From Nitriliruptorales bacterium (GTDB taxonomy: Bacteria; Actinomycetota; Nitriliruptoria; Euzebyales; Egibacteraceae), in the NCBI GenBank assembly GCA_007133145.1, contig SLNF01000212.1:1-12580 (forward strand): 12,580 bases of DNA. Reading direction: 5' to 3'. A program made the position numbers and the translations under genes. The notes beneath the pieces are model-generated. The model saw only the letters and a program-made list of their open reading frames with translations, did no database searches and had not been told where the DNA came from. This document shows, one piece after another, positions 6,729 through 12,580 of the stretch (positions are counted from its first letter, which is position 1; every line of letters starts with the position of its first letter).

Positions 6729-7613
6729 GTGCCCTTGGACCTCACTCTGCAGATCGTCACGTCGGGCCTCTTGCTCGGTGGCCTCTACGCCCTCCTCGCC
6801 GTCGGGCTGACCCTCATCTTCGGTGTGCTGCGCGTCGTGAACTTCGCCCACGCCGAGTTCATGATGCTCGGGATGTTCGGCGCCTACTGGTTGTGGGCGA
6901 TCTGGGGCCTCGACCCCTACCTCTCGATCTTCCTCGTCGTCCCCGGCATCTTCCTCCTCGGGGTCGTGACCGACCGCCTCGTCATCCAGCGCAGCATCGG
7001 GGCCCCGGAGGTCACGGTCGTCTTCGCCACGCTCGGCGTGTCGATCTTCCTGCAGAACGCGGCGCTCACGGCGTGGACGGCCGACATCCGGTCGGTGACG
7101 ACCGCCTACGGGTCGGCGGTGGTCGAGGTCGGTGGCGTGCGGATCAGCGTGCCGATGCTCATCTCCTTCGTCGTCGCGCTCGTCTTCGCCACGGCGCTCT
7201 GGCTCTTCCTCAACCGGACGATGTTCGGCAAGGCGATCCAGGCGGTCGCGCAGAACCGTGACGCCGCCGCGCTCATGGGCATCGACGTGGGGCGCGTCTA
7301 CCTCGTGACCTACTCGGTGGCGGTCGCCGCGGCGGGGGCGATGGGCGTGCTCATCGCCCCGCTCTTCTCCGTCTACCCTCGCGTGGGCCTCTCCTACATC
7401 GTCACGGTGTTCGTCATCGTCGTCCTCGGCGGGCTCGGCTCGGTGGTCGGCGCGGTCATCGCCGCGCTGCTCGTCGGGGTCATCGAGTCGGTCGTCGGTT
7501 TCCTCATCGGCACGGCATGGGCCGAGCTCGCCTACTTCCTCGTCTTCCTCGCGGTGCTCGTCGTGCGGCCCCAGGGACTCCTGGGCAGGCGCGGGGCGGA
7601 GGTCTACCAATGA
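6729..7613 (+). CDS. LivH-type ABC transporter permease
   Basis: A 294-residue integral membrane permease of the branched-chain amino acid (HAAT) family. It has the family opening LQIVTSGLLLGGLYALLAVG followed by LTLIFGVLRVVNFAHAEF (27-44), in which the VVNFAHAEF block is diagnostic. Several hydrophobic spans follow, with a cytoplasmic coupling loop GKAIQAVAQNRDAAALMGID (167-186) that docks on the ATPases. The tail is RPQGLLGRRG, also typical. The GTG start is used because it is the first in-frame start near a purine-rich GAGAGGG and gives the usual short N-terminus. The stop overlaps the next start as ATGA. Together with the next permease it forms the channel for the substrate delivered by the lipoprotein. 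Confidence 0.95.
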   Translation: MPLDLTLQIVTSGLLLGGLYALLAVGLTLIFGVLRVVNFAHAEFMMLGMFGAYWLWAIWGLDPYLSIFLVVPGIFLLGVVTDRLVIQRSIGAPEVTVVFATLGVSIFLQNAALTAWTADIRSVTTAYGSAVVEVGGVRISVPMLISFVVALVFATALWLFLNRTMFGKAIQAVAQNRDAAALMGIDVGRVYLVTYSVAVAAAGAMGVLIAPLFSVYPRVGLSYIVTVFVIVVLGGLGSVVGAVIAALLVGVIESVVGFLIGTAWAELAYFLVFLAVLVVRPQGLLGRRGAEVYQ

Positions 7614-8602
7614 GCGGGCTCACGTCCCTCCCGACGGGGCGGGCCCTGCGCGCCGCTGCGCTCGTCCTGCTGCTCGCGGCCCTGCTCGCGGTGCCGACCC
7701 TCGTCGACAGCGCCTACTGGCTCGACCTCGCGGTGACCGTCCTCGTCTGGGCCGCGCTCGCGAGCGCGTGGAACATCTCCGCAGGCTACGCCGGGGGGCT
7801 CTCGCTCGGGCACGCGGCCTTCTTCGGCGTCGGCGCCTACACCGCGGTCCTGCTCTTCAACGAGTTCGGCGTGAGCCCCTGGCTCGGCCTCGTCGTGGGT
7901 GCGGTGCTCGCCGGGCTGCTCGGCGCGCTGCTCGGCGTCATCACCTTCCGCCTCAAGGGCCCGTTCTTCGTCCTCGCGACCCTTGCCTTCGGGTTCGTCG
8001 TCCACATCCTCGCGGTGAACTGGCGTGGGCTCACGCGTGGCGCGGCCGGCCTGACGCTCCCGTTCGACGGCGGCGCGCAGCACATGCTCTTCGCCGAGCT
8101 CTCGACGTACTGGTACGTCGGCCTCGGCCTCGTCGGCCTCGTCCTCGGCGTGTCGCTGTGGATCGAGCGCTCGCGCCTCGGCTACTACCTCGTCGCGTTG
8201 CGCGAGGACGAGGACGCCGCGCGTTCGCTCGGCGTGCGCGTCGTCGGCTGCAAGGTCATCGCCGCGGCGATCTCGGCGGCGCTCACCGCGGTGGTCGGGA
8301 CGTTCTACGCGACCTTCATCCAGTACATCGACCCGGCGAGCACGACGCAGTTCGAGCTGTCGGTGCAGATTGCCCTCGTTGCGATCGTCGGTGGTATGGG
8401 CACCGCGATGGGCCCGCTGCTCGGCGCCGTCATCGTCATCCCGCTCGGTGAGGTGCTGCGGGCCTCGCTCGGGGGTGGACCGGCGCTCACCGTCTACGGT
8501 CTGCTCCTCGTCGTCATCGTCCTGACCGCGCCCAACGGCCTCATCGCGGGCCTGCGTCGCGTCGGTCGCCGGGTCGCCGTGGCCACGGGGGTGGTGCGCT
8601 GA
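7610..8602 (+). CDS. LivM-type ABC transporter permease
   Basis: A 330-residue second permease of the importer. The N-terminal spans (about 12-55) lead to the diagnostic AGYAGGLSLGHAAFFGVGAY (58-77), then TFRLKGPFFVLATLAFGF and the periplasmic LTRGAAGL block. The cytoplasmic coupling loop is ALREDEDAARSLGV (196-209). The C-terminus ends with LTAPNGLIAGL, close to the family's usual PxGL ending. The length is normal for LivM proteins. The start is fixed by the ATGA overlap with the upstream permease; longer in-frame reading upstream lies inside that gene. The stop overlaps the next start as TGATG. These couplings suggest all transporter subunits are made from one mRNA in fixed ratio. Confidence 0.95.
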   Translation: MSGLTSLPTGRALRAAALVLLLAALLAVPTLVDSAYWLDLAVTVLVWAALASAWNISAGYAGGLSLGHAAFFGVGAYTAVLLFNEFGVSPWLGLVVGAVLAGLLGALLGVITFRLKGPFFVLATLAFGFVVHILAVNWRGLTRGAAGLTLPFDGGAQHMLFAELSTYWYVGLGLVGLVLGVSLWIERSRLGYYLVALREDEDAARSLGVRVVGCKVIAAAISAALTAVVGTFYATFIQYIDPASTTQFELSVQIALVAIVGGMGTAMGPLLGAVIVIPLGEVLRASLGGGPALTVYGLLLVVIVLTAPNGLIAGLRRVGRRVAVATGVVR

Positions 8603-9321
8603 TGCTCGGAATCGAGCACGTCACCGTCGACTTCGACGGCCTGCGGGCCGTCGACGACGTCTCCTTCGAGGTCGCCGAAGGGCAGGTCGTCGGCCTCATC
8701 GGCCCGAACGGCGCAGGCAAGACCACGCTCTTCAACGTCGTGTCAGGCCTCATCATCCCCACGCGGGGTCGGGTCCACCTCGGTGGCGAGGACGTCGCCC
8801 GGCTCGGCCCCGCCGAGCGCAGCCGCCGCGGTCTCGGCCGCACGTTCCAGGTCGTCAAGCCCTTCGGTGGCCTCTCGGCGCTCGACAACGTCGTCGTCGG
8901 GGCGCTCACGAGGGGTGAGACGGTCGGCGAGGCGCGGGAGACCGCCGCGGGGATCCTCGCCAGGCTCGGCCTCGAGCGCTACGCCGCGACGGCGGCGCGG
9001 GGCTTGCCACTCGCGCTGCGCAAGCGGCTCGAGGTCGCGCGGGCACTGTCGACCGGAGCCCGGATCCTCCTGCTCGACGAGATCATGGGTGGCCTCAACC
9101 CGACCGAGGTCAACGAGACCCTCGACCTGCTCGAGAGCCTGCGCTCCGACGGCCTGACCTTCCTCGTCATCGAGCACAACATGCACGCGATCATGCGCAT
9201 CGCCGAACACGTCGTCGTCCTCAACCAGGGGTTGCGGATCGCTGAGGGCACCCCCGAGGAGGTCACCCAGCATCCCGAGGTCGTCGCCGCCTACCTGGGG
9301 GAGCCTCATGGGTCTGCTTGA
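8602..9321 (+). CDS. LivG-type ABC transporter ATP-binding protein with divergent signature motif
   Basis: A 239-residue ATPase subunit. It shows Walker A GPNGAGKTT (34-42), Q-loop RTFQVVKPF (80-88), Walker B ILLLDE (155-160) followed by the LivG-typical IMGGLNPTEV, and the switch histidine in IEHNMHAIM (190-198, His192). At the signature position, where LivG proteins usually have a glycine-rich motif such as LPYGQQR, it has LPLALRKRLEVARAL (135-149), with neither the glycine nor the glutamine. Similar RKRLE variants occur, as far as I recall, in a subset of LivG proteins. The catalytic residues look intact, so activity is expected, with the partner ATPase supplying the canonical signature for one site. 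It starts inside the upstream stop (TGATG) and overlaps the next gene by 14 bp. Confidence 0.93.
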   Translation: MLGIEHVTVDFDGLRAVDDVSFEVAEGQVVGLIGPNGAGKTTLFNVVSGLIIPTRGRVHLGGEDVARLGPAERSRRGLGRTFQVVKPFGGLSALDNVVVGALTRGETVGEARETAAGILARLGLERYAATAARGLPLALRKRLEVARALSTGARILLLDEIMGGLNPTEVNETLDLLESLRSDGLTFLVIEHNMHAIMRIAEHVVVLNQGLRIAEGTPEEVTQHPEVVAAYLGEPHGSA

Positions 9322-10018
9322 GGTCACCGGGCTCAGGGTCTCCTACGGGGACATGCTCGCCCTCGACGACGTCTCCCTCGAGGTCGGCGCGGAGGAGACC
9401 GTCACGGTCCTCGGGGCCAACGCCGCCGGCAAGACCACGCTGCTGCGGGCCATCTCCGGCCTCGTTCCCGCGCAGGGAGGCGGCATCGTCTTCGACGGCG
9501 AGGCGATCGAGGGCCTCCCGCCCCACGACCGCGTCGAGCGCGGTCTCGTCCAGGTGCCCGAGGGCCGGATGGTCTTCCCGTTCCTGAGCGTCGCCGACAA
9601 CCTGCGACTCGGCGCCTACGGCAAGCGTGCCCGCGAAGACCTCGAGGAGAGCTTCGACCGCGTCCTCACGCTCTTCCCACGGTTGGCCGAGCGCCGGGCG
9701 CAGCTCGCGGGGTCGATGTCGGGCGGGGAGCAGCAGATGCTCGCGCTTGGGCGCGGCCTCATGGCCCGCCCGCGGCTGCTCATGCTCGACGAGCCCTCCC
9801 TCGGGCTCGCACCGAGGCTCGTCAGCGAGGTCATGGAGCGGGTCGCGGCGATCCGCGCCGACCGGGTCACCGTGCTCATCGTCGAGCAGAACGTCGCGCA
9901 GACCCTGCGGCTCGCCGACCGCGGCTACGTGCTCGAGAACGGCCGGCTCGCGCTTGCGGGCACCGCCGAGGAGCTCGCCGCCTCCGACGAGGTCCGGCGC
10001 GCCTACCTCGGCATGTGA
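9308..10018 (+). CDS. LivF-type ABC transporter ATP-binding protein
   Basis: A 236-residue ATPase subunit paired with the LivG-type protein. Walker A is GANAAGKTT (36-44; the usual GANGAGKTT with one Gly to Ala change). The Q-loop region is VQVPEGRMVFP (81-91), typical of LivF. The canonical signature MSGGEQQMLALGRGL follows (137-151), then Walker B LLMLDEPSLGLAP (157-169). The switch position is VEQN (192-195), with Gln instead of His, as is usual in LivF proteins. The ATG at 9308 lies 14 bp inside the end of the upstream gene. The two ATPases are therefore asymmetric: one lacks a canonical signature, the other lacks the switch histidine. Confidence 0.94.
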   Translation: MGLLEVTGLRVSYGDMLALDDVSLEVGAEETVTVLGANAAGKTTLLRAISGLVPAQGGGIVFDGEAIEGLPPHDRVERGLVQVPEGRMVFPFLSVADNLRLGAYGKRAREDLEESFDRVLTLFPRLAERRAQLAGSMSGGEQQMLALGRGLMARPRLLMLDEPSLGLAPRLVSEVMERVAAIRADRVTVLIVEQNVAQTLRLADRGYVLENGRLALAGTAEELAASDEVRRAYLGM

Positions 10019-10034
10019 ACGTGCTGTCAACCGA

Positions 10035-10052
10035 CGCAGACACCGGTCTGCG
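10035..10052 (+). promoter_or_regulatory. Perfect hairpin/inverted repeat before the CE4 hydrolase gene
   Basis: CGCAGAC (10035-10041) and GTCTGCG (10046-10052) are perfect complements around ACCG. The repeat lies in the 53-bp gap after the transporter genes and ends six bases before the AGGAGG ribosome site (10059-10064). It could be an mRNA processing or stability element separating transporter from enzyme genes, or a second operator. It does not resemble the 4350-4364 palindrome. Confidence 0.45.
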
Positions 10053-10071
10053 CACGACAGGAGGGAGAGGG

Positions 10072-10956
10072 ATGACCGAGAAGAGGATCTACTGCGCCCT
10101 CGGCGTCCACGTCGACGCCGTCGCCGGATGGCTGGGCTCCTACGGCGGCGAGGACTCGCCGATGGACATCTCCCGGGGGATGTTCGCGGGCGAGGTCGGC
10201 ATCCCCCGCCTGCTCGAGCTCTTCCGCCGCTACGAGTTGCCGAGCACCTGGTTCATGCCGGGCCACTCCATCGAGACCTTCCCCGCCCAGACCGAGCAGG
10301 TCGTGGCCGCTGGCCACGAGCTCGGGCTCCACGGCTACACCCACGAGAACCCCCTCAACCTCTCGCGCGATCAGGAGCAGGCGATCCTCAACCGCTGCAT
10401 CGAGCTCATCGAGCACTACGCGGGGCGCCGGCCCGCCGGCTACGTCGCACCGTGGTGGGAGGTCTCGGAGACCTCCGTCGAGCTGCTGCTCGACGCAGGG
10501 ATCCGCTACGACAACAGCCTCATGCACGACGACCACACGCCCTACTACGTGCGTGTCGGCGACCGCTGGACGAAGATCGACTACACGCAGCCGGCCGAGA
10601 CGTGGATGCGGCCCCTCGAGCGTGGGACGAAGGTCACCGACCTCGTGGAGATCCCCGCGAGCTGGTACCTCGACGACCTGCCGCCGATGATGTTCATCAA
10701 GGCGAACCCCAACAGCCACGGCTTCGTGAGTCCGCGGGAGCTCGGCCAGCTCTGGCAGGACCAGTTCGACTGGGTCCACCGCGAGATGGACTACGCCGTC
10801 TACCCGCTCACGATCCACCCCGACGTGAGCGGCCGGCCCCAGAACCTCCTCATGCTCGAGCGGCTCATCGAGCACATCAACGGCCACGACGGGGTTGTCT
10901 GGGCGACCTTCGAGGACATCGCCGCGGACTTCGTGCGGCGTTTCCCGCGCCAATGA
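10072..10956 (+). CDS. CE4/NodB-fold polysaccharide deacetylase-family hydrolase (HpPgdA/PuuE/imidase-like)
   Basis: A 294-residue cytoplasmic protein with no signal peptide. The CE4 metal triad is visible as Asp15 (GVHVDAV), His87 and His91 (LGLHGYTHENP), matching in position the Asp14/His86/His90 triad of H. pylori PgdA. Other motifs are PAGYVAPWWEVS (121-132), IRYDNSLMHDD (144-154) and a C-terminal catalytic-type TIHPDVSGRP (247-256). The early MDISRGMFAGEVGIPRLLEL block is typical of the HpPgdA/PuuE branch. That branch includes ring-opening amidohydrolases (metal-free PuuE allantoinase and, from memory, a Pseudomonas cyclic imide hydrolase of nearly the same length) as well as deacetylases. 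Being cytosolic and next to an importer and an asparaginase-like gene, it more likely hydrolyses an imported small amide or imide than peptidoglycan. The ATG is chosen for its AGGAGG at seven bases; a GTG at 10015 overlapping the upstream stop is possible. Confidence 0.88.
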   Translation: MTEKRIYCALGVHVDAVAGWLGSYGGEDSPMDISRGMFAGEVGIPRLLELFRRYELPSTWFMPGHSIETFPAQTEQVVAAGHELGLHGYTHENPLNLSRDQEQAILNRCIELIEHYAGRRPAGYVAPWWEVSETSVELLLDAGIRYDNSLMHDDHTPYYVRVGDRWTKIDYTQPAETWMRPLERGTKVTDLVEIPASWYLDDLPPMMFIKANPNSHGFVSPRELGQLWQDQFDWVHREMDYAVYPLTIHPDVSGRPQNLLMLERLIEHINGHDGVVWATFEDIAADFVRRFPRQ

Positions 10957-11975
10957 CCGTGCGGGCGGGTGCGACGACGTCGCGGGTTGGGCCCGCGCAC
11001 GTCGTCGTGCTCGGCTGCGGCGGCACGATCGCGACCGTGCCCGTCGACGGGCAGGCGGTCCTCAAGCGCGCCGAGGAGCTTCTCGCGAGCGTCCCCGGCC
11101 TCGACGACCTCGCGCACGTCACCCCGCGGGACGTCCTGCGGCTGCCGAGTCACCTCATGGGCCTCGACGACCTCGCCGCCGTGGCACGGGCCGCGCGCGA
11201 CGCGGCCGCCGAGCCGGGCGTCGACGGCGTCGTCGTGACCCACGGCACCGACGTCCTCGAGGAGGTGGCCTACCTCACCGACCTCTGGCACGACGGCGAG
11301 ACGCCGATCGTCTTCACCGGGGCTCAGCGCGACGCCGCCGATCCGGCAGGCGACGGGCCGGGCAACGTGCGCGACGCCGTCCGGGTCGCCGCGGACCCGC
11401 GCGCCCGCGGGCTCGGGGTCCTCGTCGCCTTCGCGTCGGTCGTGTTGCCCGCCGATGCGGTGCGCAAGGTCCACACGGTCGCGCCGACGGCGTTCGCCGC
11501 GCCCCGGGGTCGGCTCGGCTCGCTCACGAGCACGCTCCTGAGACTCGACACCGGGAGGTCGCGTCCCGCCCCGCTGCCGCCGGGCCCCCTGCACTGGCCG
11601 GTCGAGCTCATCGCGCTCACCGCGGGCGGCGGTCGCGTGCTCGTCGACGCGGCGCTCGACGCGGGGGCGCAGGGCCTCGTCCTCGACGCCTTCGGGGCCG
11701 GCACGGCCCCCGCAGAGGTCGTCGACGTGGTCGCCGAGGCCACGGCACGGGGGGTGCTCGTCGTCGTGACCTCGCGCTGTGAGCACGGCGGGGTGTGGCC
11801 GCAACCGGGGCGGGGTGCCGGTGCGGACCTCGCTGCGGCCGGGGCCTGGCTCGCCGGCGACCTCGACGGCATCCGCGCCCGCATGCTCCTGCTCGCGGTC
11901 CTCGCCGCCACCGGCGGCAGGAGCGAGGAGGCCGCGAGGCTGCTCGCCGCGCGCCTTCCCGCGCCGGGTCACTGA
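10953..11975 (+). CDS. L-asparaginase-family amidohydrolase
   Basis: A 340-residue class 1/2 asparaginase-type enzyme (amide to acid plus ammonia). The N-terminal active-site strand is VVVLGCGGTIAT with nucleophile-type Thr25. The second active-site block is VVTHGTDVLEEVAY with Thr99 and Asp100. The expected lysine is Lys172 (RKVHTVAPTAF), completing the set equivalent to T12/T89/D90/K162 of E. coli asparaginase II. FTGAQRDAADPAGDGPGNVRDAV fits the usual VGAMR.....DG..N...A block. The second Thr of the canonical HGTDT is Val101 here. There is no signal peptide, so it acts in the cytoplasm. The ATG overlaps the upstream stop as ATGA, indicating coupled synthesis with the CE4 enzyme. Its stop overlaps the convergent ATPase gene by 7 bp. 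The real substrate may be asparagine or the half-amide made by the CE4 enzyme. Confidence 0.93.
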   Translation: MTVRAGATTSRVGPAHVVVLGCGGTIATVPVDGQAVLKRAEELLASVPGLDDLAHVTPRDVLRLPSHLMGLDDLAAVARAARDAAAEPGVDGVVVTHGTDVLEEVAYLTDLWHDGETPIVFTGAQRDAADPAGDGPGNVRDAVRVAADPRARGLGVLVAFASVVLPADAVRKVHTVAPTAFAAPRGRLGSLTSTLLRLDTGRSRPAPLPPGPLHWPVELIALTAGGGRVLVDAALDAGAQGLVLDAFGAGTAPAEVVDVVAEATARGVLVVVTSRCEHGGVWPQPGRGAGADLAAAGAWLAGDLDGIRARMLLLAVLAATGGRSEEAARLLAARLPAPGH

Positions 11976-12580
11976 GACCGCGGCTCGCGGTCGCGCCCGC
12001 CGTGCGCGACGGTCCCGCTCGTCGGGGCGTCGAGCATGACGAGGGCGTCGCGCGGTGGGGCGGCGTGCCGTCGCGCCCAGTCGCGGACGCCATCCTCCTG
12101 GGTGAAGACCACGACCTGGCGCTCACCGGCGAGGTCGTGCAGGAGCGCGAGGAGCTCGACGGTGCGCACGGCGTCGGCGTGCGCGCTCGGCTCATCGAGC
12201 AGCAGGGGGACCGGTTCGCCGGTCGTCGAGAGGGCCTCGGCGATCGCCACCCGGAGGAGGAGGTGGACCTGTTCGGCGGTGCCGTGGGACAGCGCGGTGG
12301 CATCGCGCCAGCGTCCCTCGGGGTCGCGCACCGTCACCGCGAGGCTCGACGGGTCGATCGCAACCTCGTCGTAGCGCCCGCCGGTCACCGCGGCGAGCCG
12401 CGGGGCGACGGGGGCCGACAGGCGCGGCGCGACGTCGCGGTGCACCTCGTCACGGGCGGCCTCGAGGAATCCCGTGGTGCGGTCGAGCGTCGCGGCGAGC
12501 CCCTCGACGCGTGCGCGCTCGGCGCGGGCGGCGGCGAGGGCCTCCTCCGCCCCGGCCACGTCGGGGTCACCGCTGGCGGC
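11969..12580 (-). CDS. SMC/SbcC/YhaN-like coiled-coil ATPase, C-terminal part (partial, 5' end outside window)
   Basis: The minus strand is open from the right edge to a stop at 11969-11971, giving 203 residues. The first part (about 8-50) is an Ala/Glu/Arg-rich coiled coil (EEALAAARAERARVEGLAAT). Next come a RLAAVTGGRYDEVAID turn and the ABC-type signature as LSHGTAEQVHLLLRVAIAEA. Walker B follows as VPLLLDEPSAHADAVR, then a VVVFTQ strand and a short tail. This is the C-terminal half of an SMC-like DNA-repair ATPase. The LSxGTxEQxxLxLRxA pattern is most like YhaN/AAA_23-type proteins, which often sit beside a SbcD-like metallophosphoesterase; that partner would be outside the window. A GTG at 12559 is not taken as the start because the frame continues without a break and the fold needs an N-terminal Walker A lobe. 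Confidence 0.85.
   Translation of the reverse strand, partial: AASGDPDVAGAEEALAAARAERARVEGLAATLDRTTGFLEAARDEVHRDVAPRLSAPVAPRLAAVTGGRYDEVAIDPSSLAVTVRDPEGRWRDATALSHGTAEQVHLLLRVAIAEALSTTGEPVPLLLDEPSAHADAVRTVELLALLHDLAGERQVVVFTQEDGVRDWARRHAAPPRDALVMLDAPTSGTVAHGGRDREPRSQ

Noticed and set aside
5904..7610. Long minus-strand open frame of 568 codons opposite the binding-protein and permease genes
   Set aside because: Its Asp/Glu/Arg/His-rich low-complexity product is the mirror image of clear transporter genes. It crosses two genes and a gap and has no recognisable domain.
9627..10952. In-frame 5' extension of the asparaginase-like gene by 442 codons
   Set aside because: This part is an Arg/Ser/Ala-rich shadow of the LivF-type and CE4 genes. 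The family homology begins just after the ATG at 10953, which overlaps the upstream stop.

Overview
The window is about 70% G+C by eye, gene-dense, and full of ATGA/TGATG overlaps. A DUF3516-type superfamily 2 helicase (a family I know mainly from actinobacteria), GntR/FCD regulation and a probable leaderless promoter point to a high-GC actinomycete (Actinomycetota). The very acidic linker of the binding lipoprotein would suit a salt- or alkali-adapted lineage such as the Nitriliruptoria, but that placement is inference. No tRNA, rRNA, CRISPR array, insertion sequence or phage gene was seen.

Left part (1-4304). On the minus strand, the DUF3516-type helicase (243-2777) overlaps the start of a FIST-domain sensory protein that runs off the left edge. 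Divergent from the helicase is a small RuvC/RNase H-fold protein (2966-3424), with a degenerate 11-bp tandem repeat just before its start. An unrecognised 220-residue protein follows (3642-4304).

Central cassette (4350-11975), all on the plus strand. It begins with a perfect 15-bp palindrome touching a TTGACA -35 box. Then come a GntR/FCD regulator, an acidic substrate-binding lipoprotein, two LivHM-type permeases, two LivGF-type ATPases, a CE4/NodB-fold hydrolase of the HpPgdA/PuuE/imidase type, and an L-asparaginase-family amidohydrolase. Most junctions overlap or are very short. The exceptions are a 171-bp gap with strong hairpins after the binding-protein gene and a 53-bp gap with a perfect 7-bp hairpin before the CE4 gene. 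The simplest reading is a locally regulated uptake-and-hydrolysis pathway: a small amide, cyclic imide or ureide is imported by the five-part ABC transporter, the CE4 enzyme attacks a C-N bond, and the asparaginase-like enzyme removes ammonia from a resulting (half-)amide. The substrate cannot be read from the sequence. A cyclic-imide to half-amide to acid route is the most specific hypothesis offered here.

Right edge (11969-12580). The C-terminal part of an SMC/SbcC/YhaN-like coiled-coil ATPase lies on the minus strand and overlaps the asparaginase stop codon by 7 bp.

No gene-free stretch exceeds about 220 bp. The longest gaps are 3425-3641 (217 bp), 2778-2965 (188 bp) and 6558-6728 (171 bp), and each is described below.
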